Shown here: positions 25,691-34,979 of the stretch, piece after piece
Numbering within the stretch: the first letter of the stretch is position 1
Layout: each line of letters starts with the position of its first letter
From: Lysobacteraceae bacterium NML93-0793
Lineage (GTDB): Bacteria > Pseudomonadota > Gammaproteobacteria > Xanthomonadales > Xanthomonadaceae
Assembly (NCBI GenBank): GCA_002324875.1
Contig: NTJG01000005.1
Coordinates: 62,001 to 126,000 of the forward strand
Reading direction: 5' to 3'
Length of the DNA stretch: 64,000 nucleotides
Notes under the pieces: model-generated
The model's input: only the letters and a program-made list of their open reading frames with translations
What the model was told of the DNA's origin: nothing
Database searches by the model: none
Translations under genes and position numbers: made by a program

Positions 25691-27066
25691 CCGCGCCCGC
25701 CCGCCATCTGACCATCATCGGCGCCGGCCTCGCGGGCGCCCTGCTCGGCATTCTGCTGCGCCGGCGCGGCTGGGACGTCGACCTGTACGAAAAACGCGGC
25801 GATCCACGCCTGCTGGGCTACGAGGGCGGCCGTTCGATCAACCTGGCGCTGGCCGAACGCGGCCGGCACGCGCTGCGCGCGGCCGATGCCGACGATGCGG
25901 TGATGCACCACGCGATCATGATGCGCGGCCGGATGGTCCATATCGACGACGCCGAGCCGGTGCTGCAGCGCTACGGGCGCGACGACAGCGAGGTGATCTG
26001 GTCGGTGCACCGGGGCGATCTCAACGTCGTGCTGTTGGATCTGGCCGAGGCCGCAGGCGCCCGACTGCATTTCGACCAGGCGCTGTCGGCGGTGAACTTC
26101 GACTCGCAGCGCGCGGTGTTCGTCGATCCGCGTGACGGCCGCGAGCACCAGGTGCGCTTCGAGGCGCTGATCGGCGCGGACGGCGCAGGCTCGGCACTGC
26201 GCGCAGCGATGCATCGCGTGCGTGATCTCGGCGAGCGCAGCGACTTTCTCGATCACGGCTACAAGGAACTGGAGATCCCGCCCACGGACGCGGGCGATTT
26301 CCGCATCGAGCCCCACGCGCTGCACATCTGGCCGCGCGGGCATTACATGTGCATCGCGCTGCCGAACGACGAGCGGACATTCACGGTGACGCTGTTCCTG
26401 CCTCACCACGCGGGCGACGGCGACGGCCCGGCGTTCGACCAGATCGCCGCCGCGCACGATGCCCGGCGCTTCTTCGAACGCGAGTTCCCGTCCGCGCTGG
26501 CGCTGATCCCCGCGTTCGATGCCGACTGGGCCGCGAATCCCGTCGGCCAGCTGGGCACGCTGTACCTCGATCGCTGGCATCTCGACGGCCGCGCCGTGCT
26601 GCTGGGCGATGCGGCGCATGCGATGGTGCCGTTCCACGGCCAGGGCATGAACTGCGCGTTCGAGGATTGCGTGGCCCTGGCCCGCCAGCTCGACGCCCAT
26701 GCGGATCTCGCGACCGCCTTCGCCGCCTTCGAGGCCGAACGCAAGCCGGATGCCGCCGCGATCCAGCGCATGGCGCTCGACAACTATCTCGAGATGCGCG
26801 ATCGCGTCGACGATGCCGACTACCTGCTGCAGCGCGCACTGGAACTGGCGCTGCAGACGCGGCATCCCGGGCGGTTCGTGCCGCACTACGCGATGGTCAC
26901 GTTCATGCGCATTCCGTACTCGCTGGCGATGACCCGCACCGACATCCAGCGCGGCATCCTGGAGCGTGCGACCGCAGGCCATGCCACGTTGGACACCCTG
27001 GATTGGGACGCGATCGATGCGGACGTGCGCGCGCGGCTGACGCCGCTTGAGGACGTGCCGGCATGA
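25687..27066 (+). CDS. kmo: Kynurenine 3-monooxygenase
   Basis: 459-residue FAD/NADPH hydroxylase making 3-hydroxykynurenine. A GTG start overlaps the kynU stop. The N-terminal dinucleotide fold is IIGAGLAGALLGILLRRRG, then the KMO-typical YEGGRSINLALAERG; the second FAD motif is GDAAHAMVPFHGQGMNCAFEDC near residue 310. The last ~40 residues correspond to the membrane-associated or regulatory tail of bacterial KMOs. With kynU and the dioxygenase it makes ACMS from kynurenine. Confidence 0.96.
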   Translation: MTAPARHLTIIGAGLAGALLGILLRRRGWDVDLYEKRGDPRLLGYEGGRSINLALAERGRHALRAADADDAVMHHAIMMRGRMVHIDDAEPVLQRYGRDDSEVIWSVHRGDLNVVLLDLAEAAGARLHFDQALSAVNFDSQRAVFVDPRDGREHQVRFEALIGADGAGSALRAAMHRVRDLGERSDFLDHGYKELEIPPTDAGDFRIEPHALHIWPRGHYMCIALPNDERTFTVTLFLPHHAGDGDGPAFDQIAAAHDARRFFEREFPSALALIPAFDADWAANPVGQLGTLYLDRWHLDGRAVLLGDAAHAMVPFHGQGMNCAFEDCVALARQLDAHADLATAFAAFEAERKPDAAAIQRMALDNYLEMRDRVDDADYLLQRALELALQTRHPGRFVPHYAMVTFMRIPYSLAMTRTDIQRGILERATAGHATLDTLDWDAIDADVRARLTPLEDVPA

Positions 27067-27163
27067 ACATGCACGGCGCGATCCACGGCGACGCAGCGAT
27101 GACGCAGCCGCCGCGCCCCTGCACATCGTCGGCGCCACTCGCCACCCGGACATCGCCGGACCG

Positions 27164-28636
27164 ATGAGCGACAGCTTCCTCTTCTACGATCTGGAAACCT
27201 TCGGCGCCGACCCGAGGCGCACGCGCATCGCCCAGTTCGCGGCAATCCGCACCGATGCCGCGCTCGAGGAGATCGACGCGCCGATCGATCTGTTCGTACA
27301 GCCGGCCGACGATCTGCTGCCCTCGCCGGTCGCCACCCTGATCACCGGCATCACGCCGCAGCAGGCCCGGGCCGTCGGCGTGCCGGAGGCGGACGCGTTC
27401 GCACGCATCCACGAGGAGATGGCGCGGCCGAAGACCTGCACGCTGGGCTACAACTCGCTGCGCTTCGACGACGAGTTCGTGCGCTTCGGCCTGTACCGCA
27501 ATTTCTACGACCCCTACGAGCGCGAATGGCGCAGCGGCAATTCGCGCTGGGATCTGCTCGACGTGATGCGGCTGTGGCACGCGCTGCGCCCCGAGGGCCT
27601 GGTGTGGCCCGTGCGCGAGGACGGTGGCACCTCGTTCAAGCTCGAACATCTGGCCGCGGCCAACGCGGTGCGGACCGGCGATGCCCACGAGGCGCTGTCG
27701 GACGTGCGCGCGCTGATCGGCCTGGCCCGGCTGTTCCGCAGCGCGCAGCCGCGGCTGTGGGACTACGCGGCCAGGCTCCGCGACAAGCGCCATGCGGCCT
27801 CGCTGCTCGACACCATCGCGATGACGCCGGTGCTGCACGTCTCGCAGCGCTATCCCGCCGCGCGCCTGTGCGCGGCGCCGGTGCTGCCGATCGCGCGTCA
27901 TCCGCGCATCGACAGTCGTGTCGTGGTGTTCGATCTCGACGGCGATCCGGACTGGCTGCTCGACCTCGATGCGGATGCCATTGCCGCGCGCGTGTTCGTG
28001 CGACGCGAGGATCTGCCCGAAGGCGTCGCGCGCATTCCGCTGAAGGAAGTGCACAGCAACCGGTGTCCGGCGCTGGTGGCCTGGAGCCATCTGCGGGCCG
28101 CCGATTTCGAACGCCTGTCGATCGACGCCGACGCGGTCGAGCGACGCGCCGCCCGGCTTCGCGCTGCCGGACCCGCGCTGGCCGAGAAGATCCGCCGGGT
28201 GTTCGCGGTCGAGCGCGAATTCGCGCCTTCCGATCCCGATGGCGCGCTCTACGACGGCTTCGCCGGCGACGGCGACAAGCGACGCATGGCCCAGGTGCGT
28301 GCGACGCCACCGCCGCTTCTGGGCGCACGTGACTTCGGGTTCGAGGATCCGCGTCTCCAAGCCCTGCTGCTGCGCTACCGCGCGCGCAACTGGCCCGACA
28401 CCCTGACCTCCGACGAACAGGTGCGCTGGGATGAGTACCGTCGCGCCCGGCTGGCGCCCGGCACGCTGCAGGCCGAACAGGATTTCGCGACCTACTTCAC
28501 GCAGATCGACGCCCTGCGCGCCGAAAATCCCGCCGACGCACGCCGTGCCCAGCTGCTCGATGCCCTCACCGACTGGGGCCGCGATCTGCACGCGCAGTTG
28601 CATCCGTCTTCCTCTCTGCCGATCACGCCCGGATGA
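27164..28636 (+). CDS. sbcB: Exodeoxyribonuclease I
   Basis: 490-residue DnaQ-superfamily 3'-5' exonuclease that degrades single-stranded DNA during repair. The ATG at 27164 gives MSDSFLFYDLETFGADPRRTR with the ExoI DxE motif. ExoII is in GYNSLRFDDEFVR and ExoIII in GDAHEALSDVRA. The remaining ~300 residues are the SH3-like and helical ExoI C-terminal domains. It starts 97 bases after kmo on the same strand and overlaps the next gene (ATGA). Confidence 0.95.
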   Translation: MSDSFLFYDLETFGADPRRTRIAQFAAIRTDAALEEIDAPIDLFVQPADDLLPSPVATLITGITPQQARAVGVPEADAFARIHEEMARPKTCTLGYNSLRFDDEFVRFGLYRNFYDPYEREWRSGNSRWDLLDVMRLWHALRPEGLVWPVREDGGTSFKLEHLAAANAVRTGDAHEALSDVRALIGLARLFRSAQPRLWDYAARLRDKRHAASLLDTIAMTPVLHVSQRYPAARLCAAPVLPIARHPRIDSRVVVFDLDGDPDWLLDLDADAIAARVFVRREDLPEGVARIPLKEVHSNRCPALVAWSHLRAADFERLSIDADAVERRAARLRAAGPALAEKIRRVFAVEREFAPSDPDGALYDGFAGDGDKRRMAQVRATPPPLLGARDFGFEDPRLQALLLRYRARNWPDTLTSDEQVRWDEYRRARLAPGTLQAEQDFATYFTQIDALRAENPADARRAQLLDALTDWGRDLHAQLHPSSSLPITPG

Positions 28637-29319
28637 CTTCGTATTTCAGCGACAAGAGCTTCAAATTCCTGCGTGCGCTCGCACGGCACAACGAGAAGCC
28701 CTGGTTCGAGGCCCATCGCAAGGACTACGAGGCGCACGTGCGCCAGCCGTTCCTGCGCCTGATCGGCGATCTGCAGCCCGATGTCGCCGCCGTCAGCCCG
28801 CATTTCCGCGCCGACACCCGCACCGTCGGTGGCTCGCTGTTCCGCATCCACCGCGACGCACGCTTCTCCAACGACAAGTCGCCGTACAAGACCTGGCAGG
28901 GTGCGCGCCTGTTCCACGAACGCCGTCGCGAAACGGCCGCGCCGTCGTTCTACGTGCATCTGCAGCCCGGCGGCAGCTTCGTCGGTGCCGGACTGTGGCA
29001 TCCCGAATCCGACACCCAGCGCAAGGTGCGGCAGTTCATCGTCGACAACCCCGGCAGCTGGAAGGCCGCCGCGCACGCGCCGAAGCTGCGCAAGGCATTC
29101 GAATTCGAGACCAGCGAGATGCTGGTGCGTCCGCCACGCGGCTTCGATCCGCAGTTCGAGTTCATCGACGACCTCCGGCACCGCAACTGGGTGTTCTGGC
29201 GCCCGCTGGACGACGACACCATGACCGGCCCGAAGTTGCGGCAGACGATCGCCAAGGACCTGACGACACTCGCGCCCTTCGTCGACTACCTGTGCGCGGC
29301 GCTGGATCTCGAATTCTGA
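28633..29319 (+). CDS. DUF2461 family protein
   Basis: 228 residues. It begins YFSDKSFKFLRALARHNEKPWFEAHRKDYE, has the central GSLFRIHRDARFSNDKSPYKTWQG signature and FYVHLQPGGSFVGAGLWHPE, all typical of DUF2461 (TIGR02453). The family is widespread in bacteria and also found in fungi; its biochemical role is unknown. Its ATG overlaps the sbcB stop, so it is probably co-translated with the exonuclease. Confidence 0.85.
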   Translation: MTSYFSDKSFKFLRALARHNEKPWFEAHRKDYEAHVRQPFLRLIGDLQPDVAAVSPHFRADTRTVGGSLFRIHRDARFSNDKSPYKTWQGARLFHERRRETAAPSFYVHLQPGGSFVGAGLWHPESDTQRKVRQFIVDNPGSWKAAAHAPKLRKAFEFETSEMLVRPPRGFDPQFEFIDDLRHRNWVFWRPLDDDTMTGPKLRQTIAKDLTTLAPFVDYLCAALDLEF

Positions 29320-29410
29320 GCGCGGGGGCCGTGGTGCGGTCGTCGCCTCGTTCAGCACGCACTGCCCCCCGGTCTCGGACAATCGCCGCTCTCCATTCGA
29401 TGCGATTGCG

Positions 29411-29944
29411 ATGAAGCGATTCGGCTGGCTCATGCTCGCGGTTCTGGTGCTGCTGCTCGGCTACGTGGCCGCAGGGCCCTACCTCACCGTCCACGCGATC
29501 CGCGAGGCCGTGCGCAACGAGGACTCGCGCGCGCTGTCGAAGCAGGTCGATTTCCCGGCGCTGCGGGCGAGCCTGCGCCTGCAGCTCGCGGATGCGATCG
29601 TGCGCGAAGCGGGCGTCGAGGCGCAGTCGAGCCTGCTGGGCGCGATCGGTCTGCGCCTCGCCGGCAGCGCGGCCGGCACCGGCGTGGACATGATGGTGAC
29701 GCCGGTGGGCCTGAGCGCATTGATGCGCGGCCAGCGGCTCTGGAGCCTGGCGGGCGGCGCCTCGCCGATGCGCGCAGGCCCCGATCCGGCGCGTGCAGCG
29801 CCGCTCGAAGATGCGCACTACCGCTATCACTCGCCGTCGCGCTTCACCGTCACCGTGCGCGACGACCGTGATCGGCCGATCGAATTCGTGCTCACGCGCC
29901 AGGGGCTGCGCTGGAAGCTGTCGGACATCCGTCTGCCGCTGTAG
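29411..29944 (+). CDS. DUF2939-type membrane-anchored protein
   Basis: 177 residues with one N-terminal transmembrane helix (LMLAVLVLLLGYVAAGPYLTVHAI) and an extracytoplasmic domain. AIREAVRNEDSRALSKQVDFPALRASLRLQL fits the DUF2939 pattern, and the C-terminal part ends in a beta hairpin (RFTVTVRDDRDRPIEFVLTRQGLRWKLSDIRLP). No catalytic motif is visible. It is an isolated unit between the DUF2461 gene and a convergent PAP2 gene; about 235 bases without a recognised feature follow it. Confidence 0.75.
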   Translation: MKRFGWLMLAVLVLLLGYVAAGPYLTVHAIREAVRNEDSRALSKQVDFPALRASLRLQLADAIVREAGVEAQSSLLGAIGLRLAGSAAGTGVDMMVTPVGLSALMRGQRLWSLAGGASPMRAGPDPARAAPLEDAHYRYHSPSRFTVTVRDDRDRPIEFVLTRQGLRWKLSDIRLPL

Positions 29945-30179
29945 CGATCAAGCGTCAGGTGCTGCGGCGGGCGCGAGGCGACGATGTGCTGCTGCCATCC
30001 CCGCGGAGCCCTCTGCCGCAGACGCGCGCTCGGGCACGCAGAGACATTCCGGCCCACGTCCGATCGCGCGCGAGCGCCCTGCGACCCAAGCGGCGGTGGT
30101 GCCTGCAGGTGCAGTTCGCGCGCGTGATGGCGTTTCGTGCGCGTGAGCGGCTTGCGTCGATTCGCGCACAGCCGGGGAC

Positions 30180-30890
30180 TTACGGACGCGCCGGGTCCGC
30201 CTTGCCGAAGCGTCCCATGCGCGGCGGGTGGTACAGCAGCAGATACACGCCCACCACCCAGATCGACGCCGCGGCCCAGCCGGCGAGAATGTCGGACGGG
30301 TAATGCACGCCCAGATACACGCGCGACAGCCCCACCATCGGCACGAACACCGCCATCGCGGCGATCACCCACCACCGCGCACGCGTCGGCCAGGCCAGCA
30401 GCACCAGCACCAGGGCCAGCGTCATCGAACCCATCGCGTGGCCACTGGGGAAACTGTAGGTCGCCTCCGGGGCGATCGACTCCCACAGGCTCGGCCGGTC
30501 GCGCGCGAACAGCTGCTTGGTGCCGATGTTGAGCAAGGCCGAACCGCCCGTCGCCAGCGCGGCGAAGAGCGCATCACGCCACCGGCGCAGCGCCAGCAGC
30601 ACCAGCACCAGACCGATGTCCACCGGCACCACGCCCTTGGCGTAGCCGATCTCGGAGAAGAACAGGAAGACACGATCGAAGCCGTCGTGCGCGACCTGCT
30701 GCGCGAAGAGCAGGATCGGCTTGTCGAACGGAATCGCCTCGGCCTCGTGCACCTCGTCGGCGAGTTCCATGAAGGCCCACATCGGCAGCAGCACGCCGGC
30801 GAACAGCAACAGCAGCTTCCAGCCGTGGCGGCGCAGCAGGCCGCCGGTCGCGTGCGCGGCCTCGGCCGGCAGCGAGGACTCAGGCGGCAT
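30180..30890 (-). CDS. PAP2-family membrane phosphatase
   Basis: 236-residue integral membrane acid phosphatase with about six helices. All three PAP2 motifs are present: KQLFARDRP, the central PSGHAMGS, and [14 protein letters not shown]. Substrates in this family are lipid phosphates such as undecaprenyl pyrophosphate or phosphatidic acid; a role in lipid-carrier recycling is plausible but not shown. Its start overlaps the 3' end of ispG (isoprenoid synthesis) by 11 bases, which fits a link to polyprenyl phosphates (inference). Confidence 0.88.
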   Translation of the reverse strand: MPPESSLPAEAAHATGGLLRRHGWKLLLLFAGVLLPMWAFMELADEVHEAEAIPFDKPILLFAQQVAHDGFDRVFLFFSEIGYAKGVVPVDIGLVLVLLALRRWRDALFAALATGGSALLNIGTKQLFARDRPSLWESIAPEATYSFPSGHAMGSMTLALVLVLLAWPTRARWWVIAAMAVFVPMVGLSRVYLGVHYPSDILAGWAAASIWVVGVYLLLYHPPRMGRFGKADPARP

Positions 30891-32175
30891 CGGCCCCGCG
30901 GCCGTAGGTGCGGTGGACGTAGTCGTCGACCAGCGCGACGAACTCGTGCGCGATGTTCTCGCCGCGCAGCGTCACCGCCTTCTCGCCGTCGATGAACACC
31001 GGCGCCGACGGCGCCTCGCCGGTACCGGGCAACGAGATGCCGATGTTGGCGTGGCGCGACTCGCCGGGGCCGTTGACCACGCAGCCCATCACCGCGAGCG
31101 TCATGTTCTCCGCGCCCGGGTGCGTGACCTTCCACTCCGGCATTTTCTCGCGCACGTGGTCCTGGACCACGCCGGCCAGTTCCTGGAAGAACTCGGACGT
31201 GGTGCGGCCGCAACCCGGGCACGCGGTCACCATCGGCGTGAACGCGCGCAGGCCCATGGTCTGCAGCAGTTCCTGGGCCACCACGACTTCCTTGGTGCGC
31301 GAGGCGCCGGGCTCGGGTGTGAGCGAAATGCGGATGGTGTCGCCGATGCCTTCCTGCATCAGGATCGCCAGCGCGGCGCTGGAGGCGACCATGCCCTTGC
31401 TGCCGATGCCCGCTTCGGTGAGCCCCAGATGCAGCGCGAAATCGCAGCGCGCCGCGAGATCCCGGTAGACGGCCACCAGTTCCTGCACGCCGCTGACCTT
31501 GGCGCTGAGCACAATGCGGTCACGGCCCAGGCCCAGGTCCACCGCACGCTCGGCCGAATCCACCGCCGAGCGGATCAGCGCTTCACGCAGCACCTTGCCT
31601 GCATCCCAGGGCACGGCGCGCTGGGCGTTCTCGTCCATCAGCGTGGCCGCGAGCGACTGGTCGAGCGAGCCCCAGTTGGCGCCGATACGCACCGGCTTGC
31701 CGTAGCGCATCGCGAATTCGATCAACTGGGCGAACTGGGTGTCGCGCTTCTTGCCGAAGCCGACGTTGCCGGGGTTGATGCGGTACTTCGCCAGCGCCTC
31801 GGCGCAGGCCGGCTCGCCGGCGAGCAGCTGGTGTCCGTTGTAGTGGAAGTCGCCGATGATCGGCACCTCGATGCCCTGCATCGCCAGCCGCTCGACGATC
31901 CGCGGCACCGCGGCCGCGGATTCCGGGTTGTTGACCGTGATGCGCACCAGCTCGGACCCGGCGCGCCACAGTTCGCCGATCTGCTTCGCGGTGCCGGCGA
32001 TGTCGGCGGTGTCGGTATTGGTCATCGACTGCACGACGACCGGTGCATTGCCGCCGAGGGCGACGCCGCCGACGCGGACCTGACGGGTGCCGCGGCGCGC
32101 GGCTGCGCCGAAATCGGGCAGTCGCACGGGCTCGGACAGGCAGGCGTCGGGCGTGGAAACGGGCTGGGCGGACAT
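30880..32175 (-). CDS. ispG: 4-hydroxy-3-methylbut-2-enyl diphosphate synthase
   Basis: 431-residue [4Fe-4S] enzyme of the MEP isoprenoid pathway. The N-terminal barrel has [18 protein letters not shown] and [12 protein letters not shown]. The C-terminal reductase-like domain holds the cluster cysteines in [17 protein letters not shown] and [12 protein letters not shown] ~30-residue N-terminal extension precedes the usual start. It is divergent from the RegB-like kinase gene with a 117-base gap. Confidence 0.97.
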   Translation of the reverse strand: MSAQPVSTPDACLSEPVRLPDFGAAARRGTRQVRVGGVALGGNAPVVVQSMTNTDTADIAGTAKQIGELWRAGSELVRITVNNPESAAAVPRIVERLAMQGIEVPIIGDFHYNGHQLLAGEPACAEALAKYRINPGNVGFGKKRDTQFAQLIEFAMRYGKPVRIGANWGSLDQSLAATLMDENAQRAVPWDAGKVLREALIRSAVDSAERAVDLGLGRDRIVLSAKVSGVQELVAVYRDLAARCDFALHLGLTEAGIGSKGMVASSAALAILMQEGIGDTIRISLTPEPGASRTKEVVVAQELLQTMGLRAFTPMVTACPGCGRTTSEFFQELAGVVQDHVREKMPEWKVTHPGAENMTLAVMGCVVNGPGESRHANIGISLPGTGEAPSAPVFIDGEKAVTLRGENIAHEFVALVDDYVHRTYGRGADAA

Positions 32176-32292
32176 CCGCGCAGTTTACCGGCTCCCACCG
32201 CCGGGTTCGCTGACGCGCCGCGAAATCCCGGCGCCGGGTGCGACCGCCGGCCGCAGGGCGCCGGCGCGGCGCGTGCTCTAGGATGGCGGGCG

Positions 32293-33534
32293 ATGCAGCC
32301 GCAACCGCCCGCCACCGCGCTCGTCCGCACGCTCTACAGCCTGCGCTGGCTGGCCGTCGGCGGCCAGTCGCTGACCATCCTGTGGGCCACGCAGGGCTTT
32401 CACATGCCGCTGCCACCCGGCCCGTTGTGGGGGCCGGTGGCGCTGCTGGCGGTGTTCAACCTGCTGGTGCACCTGCGCCTGCGCAGCGCGCGCGATGCGG
32501 TGCCGGCGGAAGCCTTCGCCCACGTCCTGGTCGACACCGCGGTGCTGTCCTGGCTGATCGCCTGGACCGGCGGCATCGCCAATCCCTTCGCCTCGCTGTT
32601 CCTGCTGCCGATCGCGCTGACCGCGATGGCGCTGCCGGCCGCGTGGGCGGTGGCGAGTGCGCTGGCCGGCCTGGTCGGCTACCTGTTCGCGGTGCTGTTC
32701 GGCCAGCCGCTGCCACACATGCACGCCGGCTTCGATCTGCACCTGCTGGGCATGGCGGTGAACTTCGTGCTGTCGCTGGCACTGGTGCTGTATCTGCTGC
32801 TGCGGCTCGCGGGCGCGCGCGACCGGCGCGAGCGCGAGCTCACCGCGCTGCGCGAACGCTTCGTGCGCAACGAGGGCATCCTCGCGCTGGCCACCCATGC
32901 CGCCTCGGTCGCCCACGAGCTCAACACGCCGCTGGGCACGATGACCCTGCTGCTCGACGATCTGGACACCAGCCGCCTCGGCGACGACGGCGCCGAGGAC
33001 GTCGCCACGCTGCGTCGCCTGGTCGACACCTGCCGCGACCGCGTGCGTTCGCTCGCCGACCCCGCCGATCCGGCGGCCAGTACGCGTGTCGACATCGGGC
33101 GCGTGCTGGAGCATTGGCAACTCGTGCGTCCGGCCACCGCCCTGGAACGCAGCGGCAATGTCGATCCACAGCAGCGCGTGGACCGCACCATCGGCCATCT
33201 GCTGCTGGCCCTGCTCAACAATGCCGCCGACGCCAGCGAAGCCAACGGCAGCGGCCGTGTGGATCTGCACCTGCAGCTCGAGGGCGGTGTGCTCGACGGC
33301 ACGATCCGCGATTACGGCACCGGCTTCGATGCCCAGGCGCCGTTCCTGCCGGTCCTGTTCCGCAGCGGCAAACCCGACGGGTTGGGCATCGGCCTGGCGC
33401 TGTCGCACGCGGCGATCGAGCAGCTCGGCGGCGAACTGGACATGGACGAGGCCGACGGCGGCGGCGCACGCGTGCATTTCCGCGTGCCGGTGGACCCGGC
33501 CGACCTTCCCCCTGCTCACGGGCTCAGCGCATGA
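32293..33534 (+). CDS. RegB/PrrB-type redox sensor histidine kinase
   Basis: 413 residues. About six transmembrane helices (residues ~15-170) are followed by a kinase core: H-box with H208 (SVAHELNTPLGTM), N-box LLNNAADASEA and G-box DGLGIGLALSHAAIEQLGGEL. The TGGIANPFASL segment between helices matches the quinone-sensing GGxxNPF motif of RegB, and C247 (VDTCRDRVRSL) matches the position of its redox-active cysteine. The ATG at 32293 was preferred; the long frame upstream is antisense to ispG. It overlaps its response regulator by four bases. Confidence 0.88.
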   Translation: MQPQPPATALVRTLYSLRWLAVGGQSLTILWATQGFHMPLPPGPLWGPVALLAVFNLLVHLRLRSARDAVPAEAFAHVLVDTAVLSWLIAWTGGIANPFASLFLLPIALTAMALPAAWAVASALAGLVGYLFAVLFGQPLPHMHAGFDLHLLGMAVNFVLSLALVLYLLLRLAGARDRRERELTALRERFVRNEGILALATHAASVAHELNTPLGTMTLLLDDLDTSRLGDDGAEDVATLRRLVDTCRDRVRSLADPADPAASTRVDIGRVLEHWQLVRPATALERSGNVDPQQRVDRTIGHLLLALLNNAADASEANGSGRVDLHLQLEGGVLDGTIRDYGTGFDAQAPFLPVLFRSGKPDGLGIGLALSHAAIEQLGGELDMDEADGGGARVHFRVPVDPADLPPAHGLSA

Positions 33535-34106
33535 AAGGCCTGCTGGTCGACGACGACACCCTGTACCTGGACGCGCTGCGCCGCGCACTGCAACGCCGCG
33601 GCATCGAGTGCGAGATCGCGCCGGATGCGGCGACCGCGCTGGCTGTCGCCGCACGTATCGCGCCCGATTTCGCGCTGGTGGATCTCAAGCTGGGCGAGGC
33701 TTCGGGCCTGTCGCTGATCGAGCCGCTGCGCGCGATCCGCGCCGACATGCGCATTCTGCTGGTCACCGGCTACGCGAGCATCGCGACTGCGGTCGAGGCC
33801 ATCAAGCGCGGTGCCGACGACTACCTGCCCAAGCCGGTGTCGGCCGACACGCTGCAGCGCATCCTGCTCGATGCCGCCCTCGCCACGCCGGCGGCGCCGG
33901 CCGACCCGGGCGACGACGCCTCGATCGAAAGCCCGACGATGATTCCGCTGCACAGGCTGGAGTGGGAACACATCCAGCAGGCACTCAACGAGACCGGCGG
34001 CAACATCTCGGCGACCGCGCGGCTGCTGGGCATGCACCGCCGTTCCCTGCAACGCAAGCTCGCGAAACGGCCCGGGCCGGAGCGGCGGCCGCCGTCCGGG
34101 GGCTGA
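33531..34106 (+). CDS. RegA/PrrA/ActR-type response regulator
   Basis: 191 residues. The receiver domain carries acceptor D51 (LVDLKLGEASG), DDD near the N-terminus and the K of LPKPVS. A Pro/Ala linker follows, then a Fis-type helix-turn-helix (GGNISATARLLGMHRRSLQRKL), the short architecture of RegA. With the upstream kinase it would couple quinone or redox state to transcription of respiratory genes; cyoABCD in this window is a possible target (inference). Confidence 0.9.
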   Translation: MKGLLVDDDTLYLDALRRALQRRGIECEIAPDAATALAVAARIAPDFALVDLKLGEASGLSLIEPLRAIRADMRILLVTGYASIATAVEAIKRGADDYLPKPVSADTLQRILLDAALATPAAPADPGDDASIESPTMIPLHRLEWEHIQQALNETGGNISATARLLGMHRRSLQRKLAKRPGPERRPPSGG

Positions 34107-34170
34107 AACTGAAGGCGCGCGCGCGCGTCAATGCCGACGTCCGCAGGGCGGGTCGATGCTGCGCATACAA

Positions 34171-34255
34171 CTGAGGGACGGTCTGAACAATTCCGCCCTC
34201 GCCCGTCATTCCCGCAGCTCTCAACAGCCGCACGGCTGTTGAGAGCCTCGGGAAC
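34171..34255. repeat. Partial copy of a ~165-bp palindromic interspersed element
   Basis: It shares the left end (GGTCTGAACAATTCCGC, then GTCATTCCCGCAGCT) with the elements at 37281 and 54194 but lacks their right half. It contains a perfect 14-bp stem (34217-34230 with 34233-34246, loop CA) that could terminate the response-regulator transcript. A second weaker stem (34259-34266/34289-34296) follows outside the repeat. Confidence 0.7.
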
Positions 34256-34386
34256 CGGCAGAGGCGTCGTATCGGATGTCACCTCGCCCGCCTCTGCGCG
34301 TGGGCCGGCCTCCGCTCCCGCCTGCACCACAGTGCAACGCACGCCCGATCGTCGCTGCGCGGTCGCGGGACGCCCGCGCCGATCGC

Positions 34387-34917
34387 TCAGTGCCCCGAAT
34401 GCCCCTCGGCCGCCGGCGCATCGCCGGTCAGCGGCCGGACCTCGAACTGCACCGTCTGCTCCGGGGCGTTCTGGAAGCGCAGCGTGGCCTCGATCGTCTG
34501 ACCCGCGCGGACCGGCTCGACCGGACCGATGAACATCAGATGGTTGCCGCCGGGGCGCAGGCTCACGTCCGTACCGGCGGGCAGCTCGACGCCGTCCGGC
34601 AATTCGCGCATGCGCATCACGCCGCCGGCGTGGGACATCTCGTGGATCTCGACGCTGGCCGAGGCTGATGTCTCTACCGCGACCAGGCGATCGTCCGCAT
34701 CGCTGCGCAGCGTGAGGTAACCGCCGGCGACGGCGGCGTTGGGCGGGGTTTCGCGAATCCAGGCATCACTGACCCGAACGCCCTGGGCCGCGCCGGTGGA
34801 GGACACGGTCGCCGGATCGGCGGACGCCGCCGGTGCGGAGGCGCCCTCGGACGCGGGCTGGCAGCCGGTCATGACGATCGCGGCAAGACAGGCGGCGAGC
34901 AGGGTCGATCGTGACAT
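34387..34917 (-). CDS. PCu(A)C-type periplasmic copper chaperone
   Basis: 176-residue lipoprotein (IVMTGCQP, Cys near residue 19) with a PCu(A)C domain. The copper motif H-x-M...M...H-x-M appears as VEIHEMSHAGGVMRMRELP followed by RPGGNHLMFIGP, with spacing close to H(M)x10Mx21HxM. Such proteins deliver Cu(I) to oxidases in the periplasm. The His-rich ending (EGHSGH) may add metal binding. The ATG at 34917 has an AGGAG site upstream. It follows a decayed TonB receptor on the same strand. Confidence 0.92.
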   Translation of the reverse strand: MSRSTLLAACLAAIVMTGCQPASEGASAPAASADPATVSSTGAAQGVRVSDAWIRETPPNAAVAGGYLTLRSDADDRLVAVETSASASVEIHEMSHAGGVMRMRELPDGVELPAGTDVSLRPGGNHLMFIGPVEPVRAGQTIEATLRFQNAPEQTVQFEVRPLTGDAPAAEGHSGH

Positions 34918-34979
34918 TGCGAATACTCCTTGGACTGCGGCGCGGGCGCCGGCGTGAATGGGATTATCGCCCGCTTCGC

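Noticed and set aside
24604-27066. An 820-residue frame ending in the monooxygenase
   Set aside because: The first ~360 residues are an out-of-frame reading of kynU; kmo starts at the GTG at 25687, which overlaps the kynU stop.
30721-33534. A 937-residue frame ending in the histidine kinase
   Set aside because: Its first half is antisense to ispG and the PAP2 gene; the kinase begins at the ATG at 32293.
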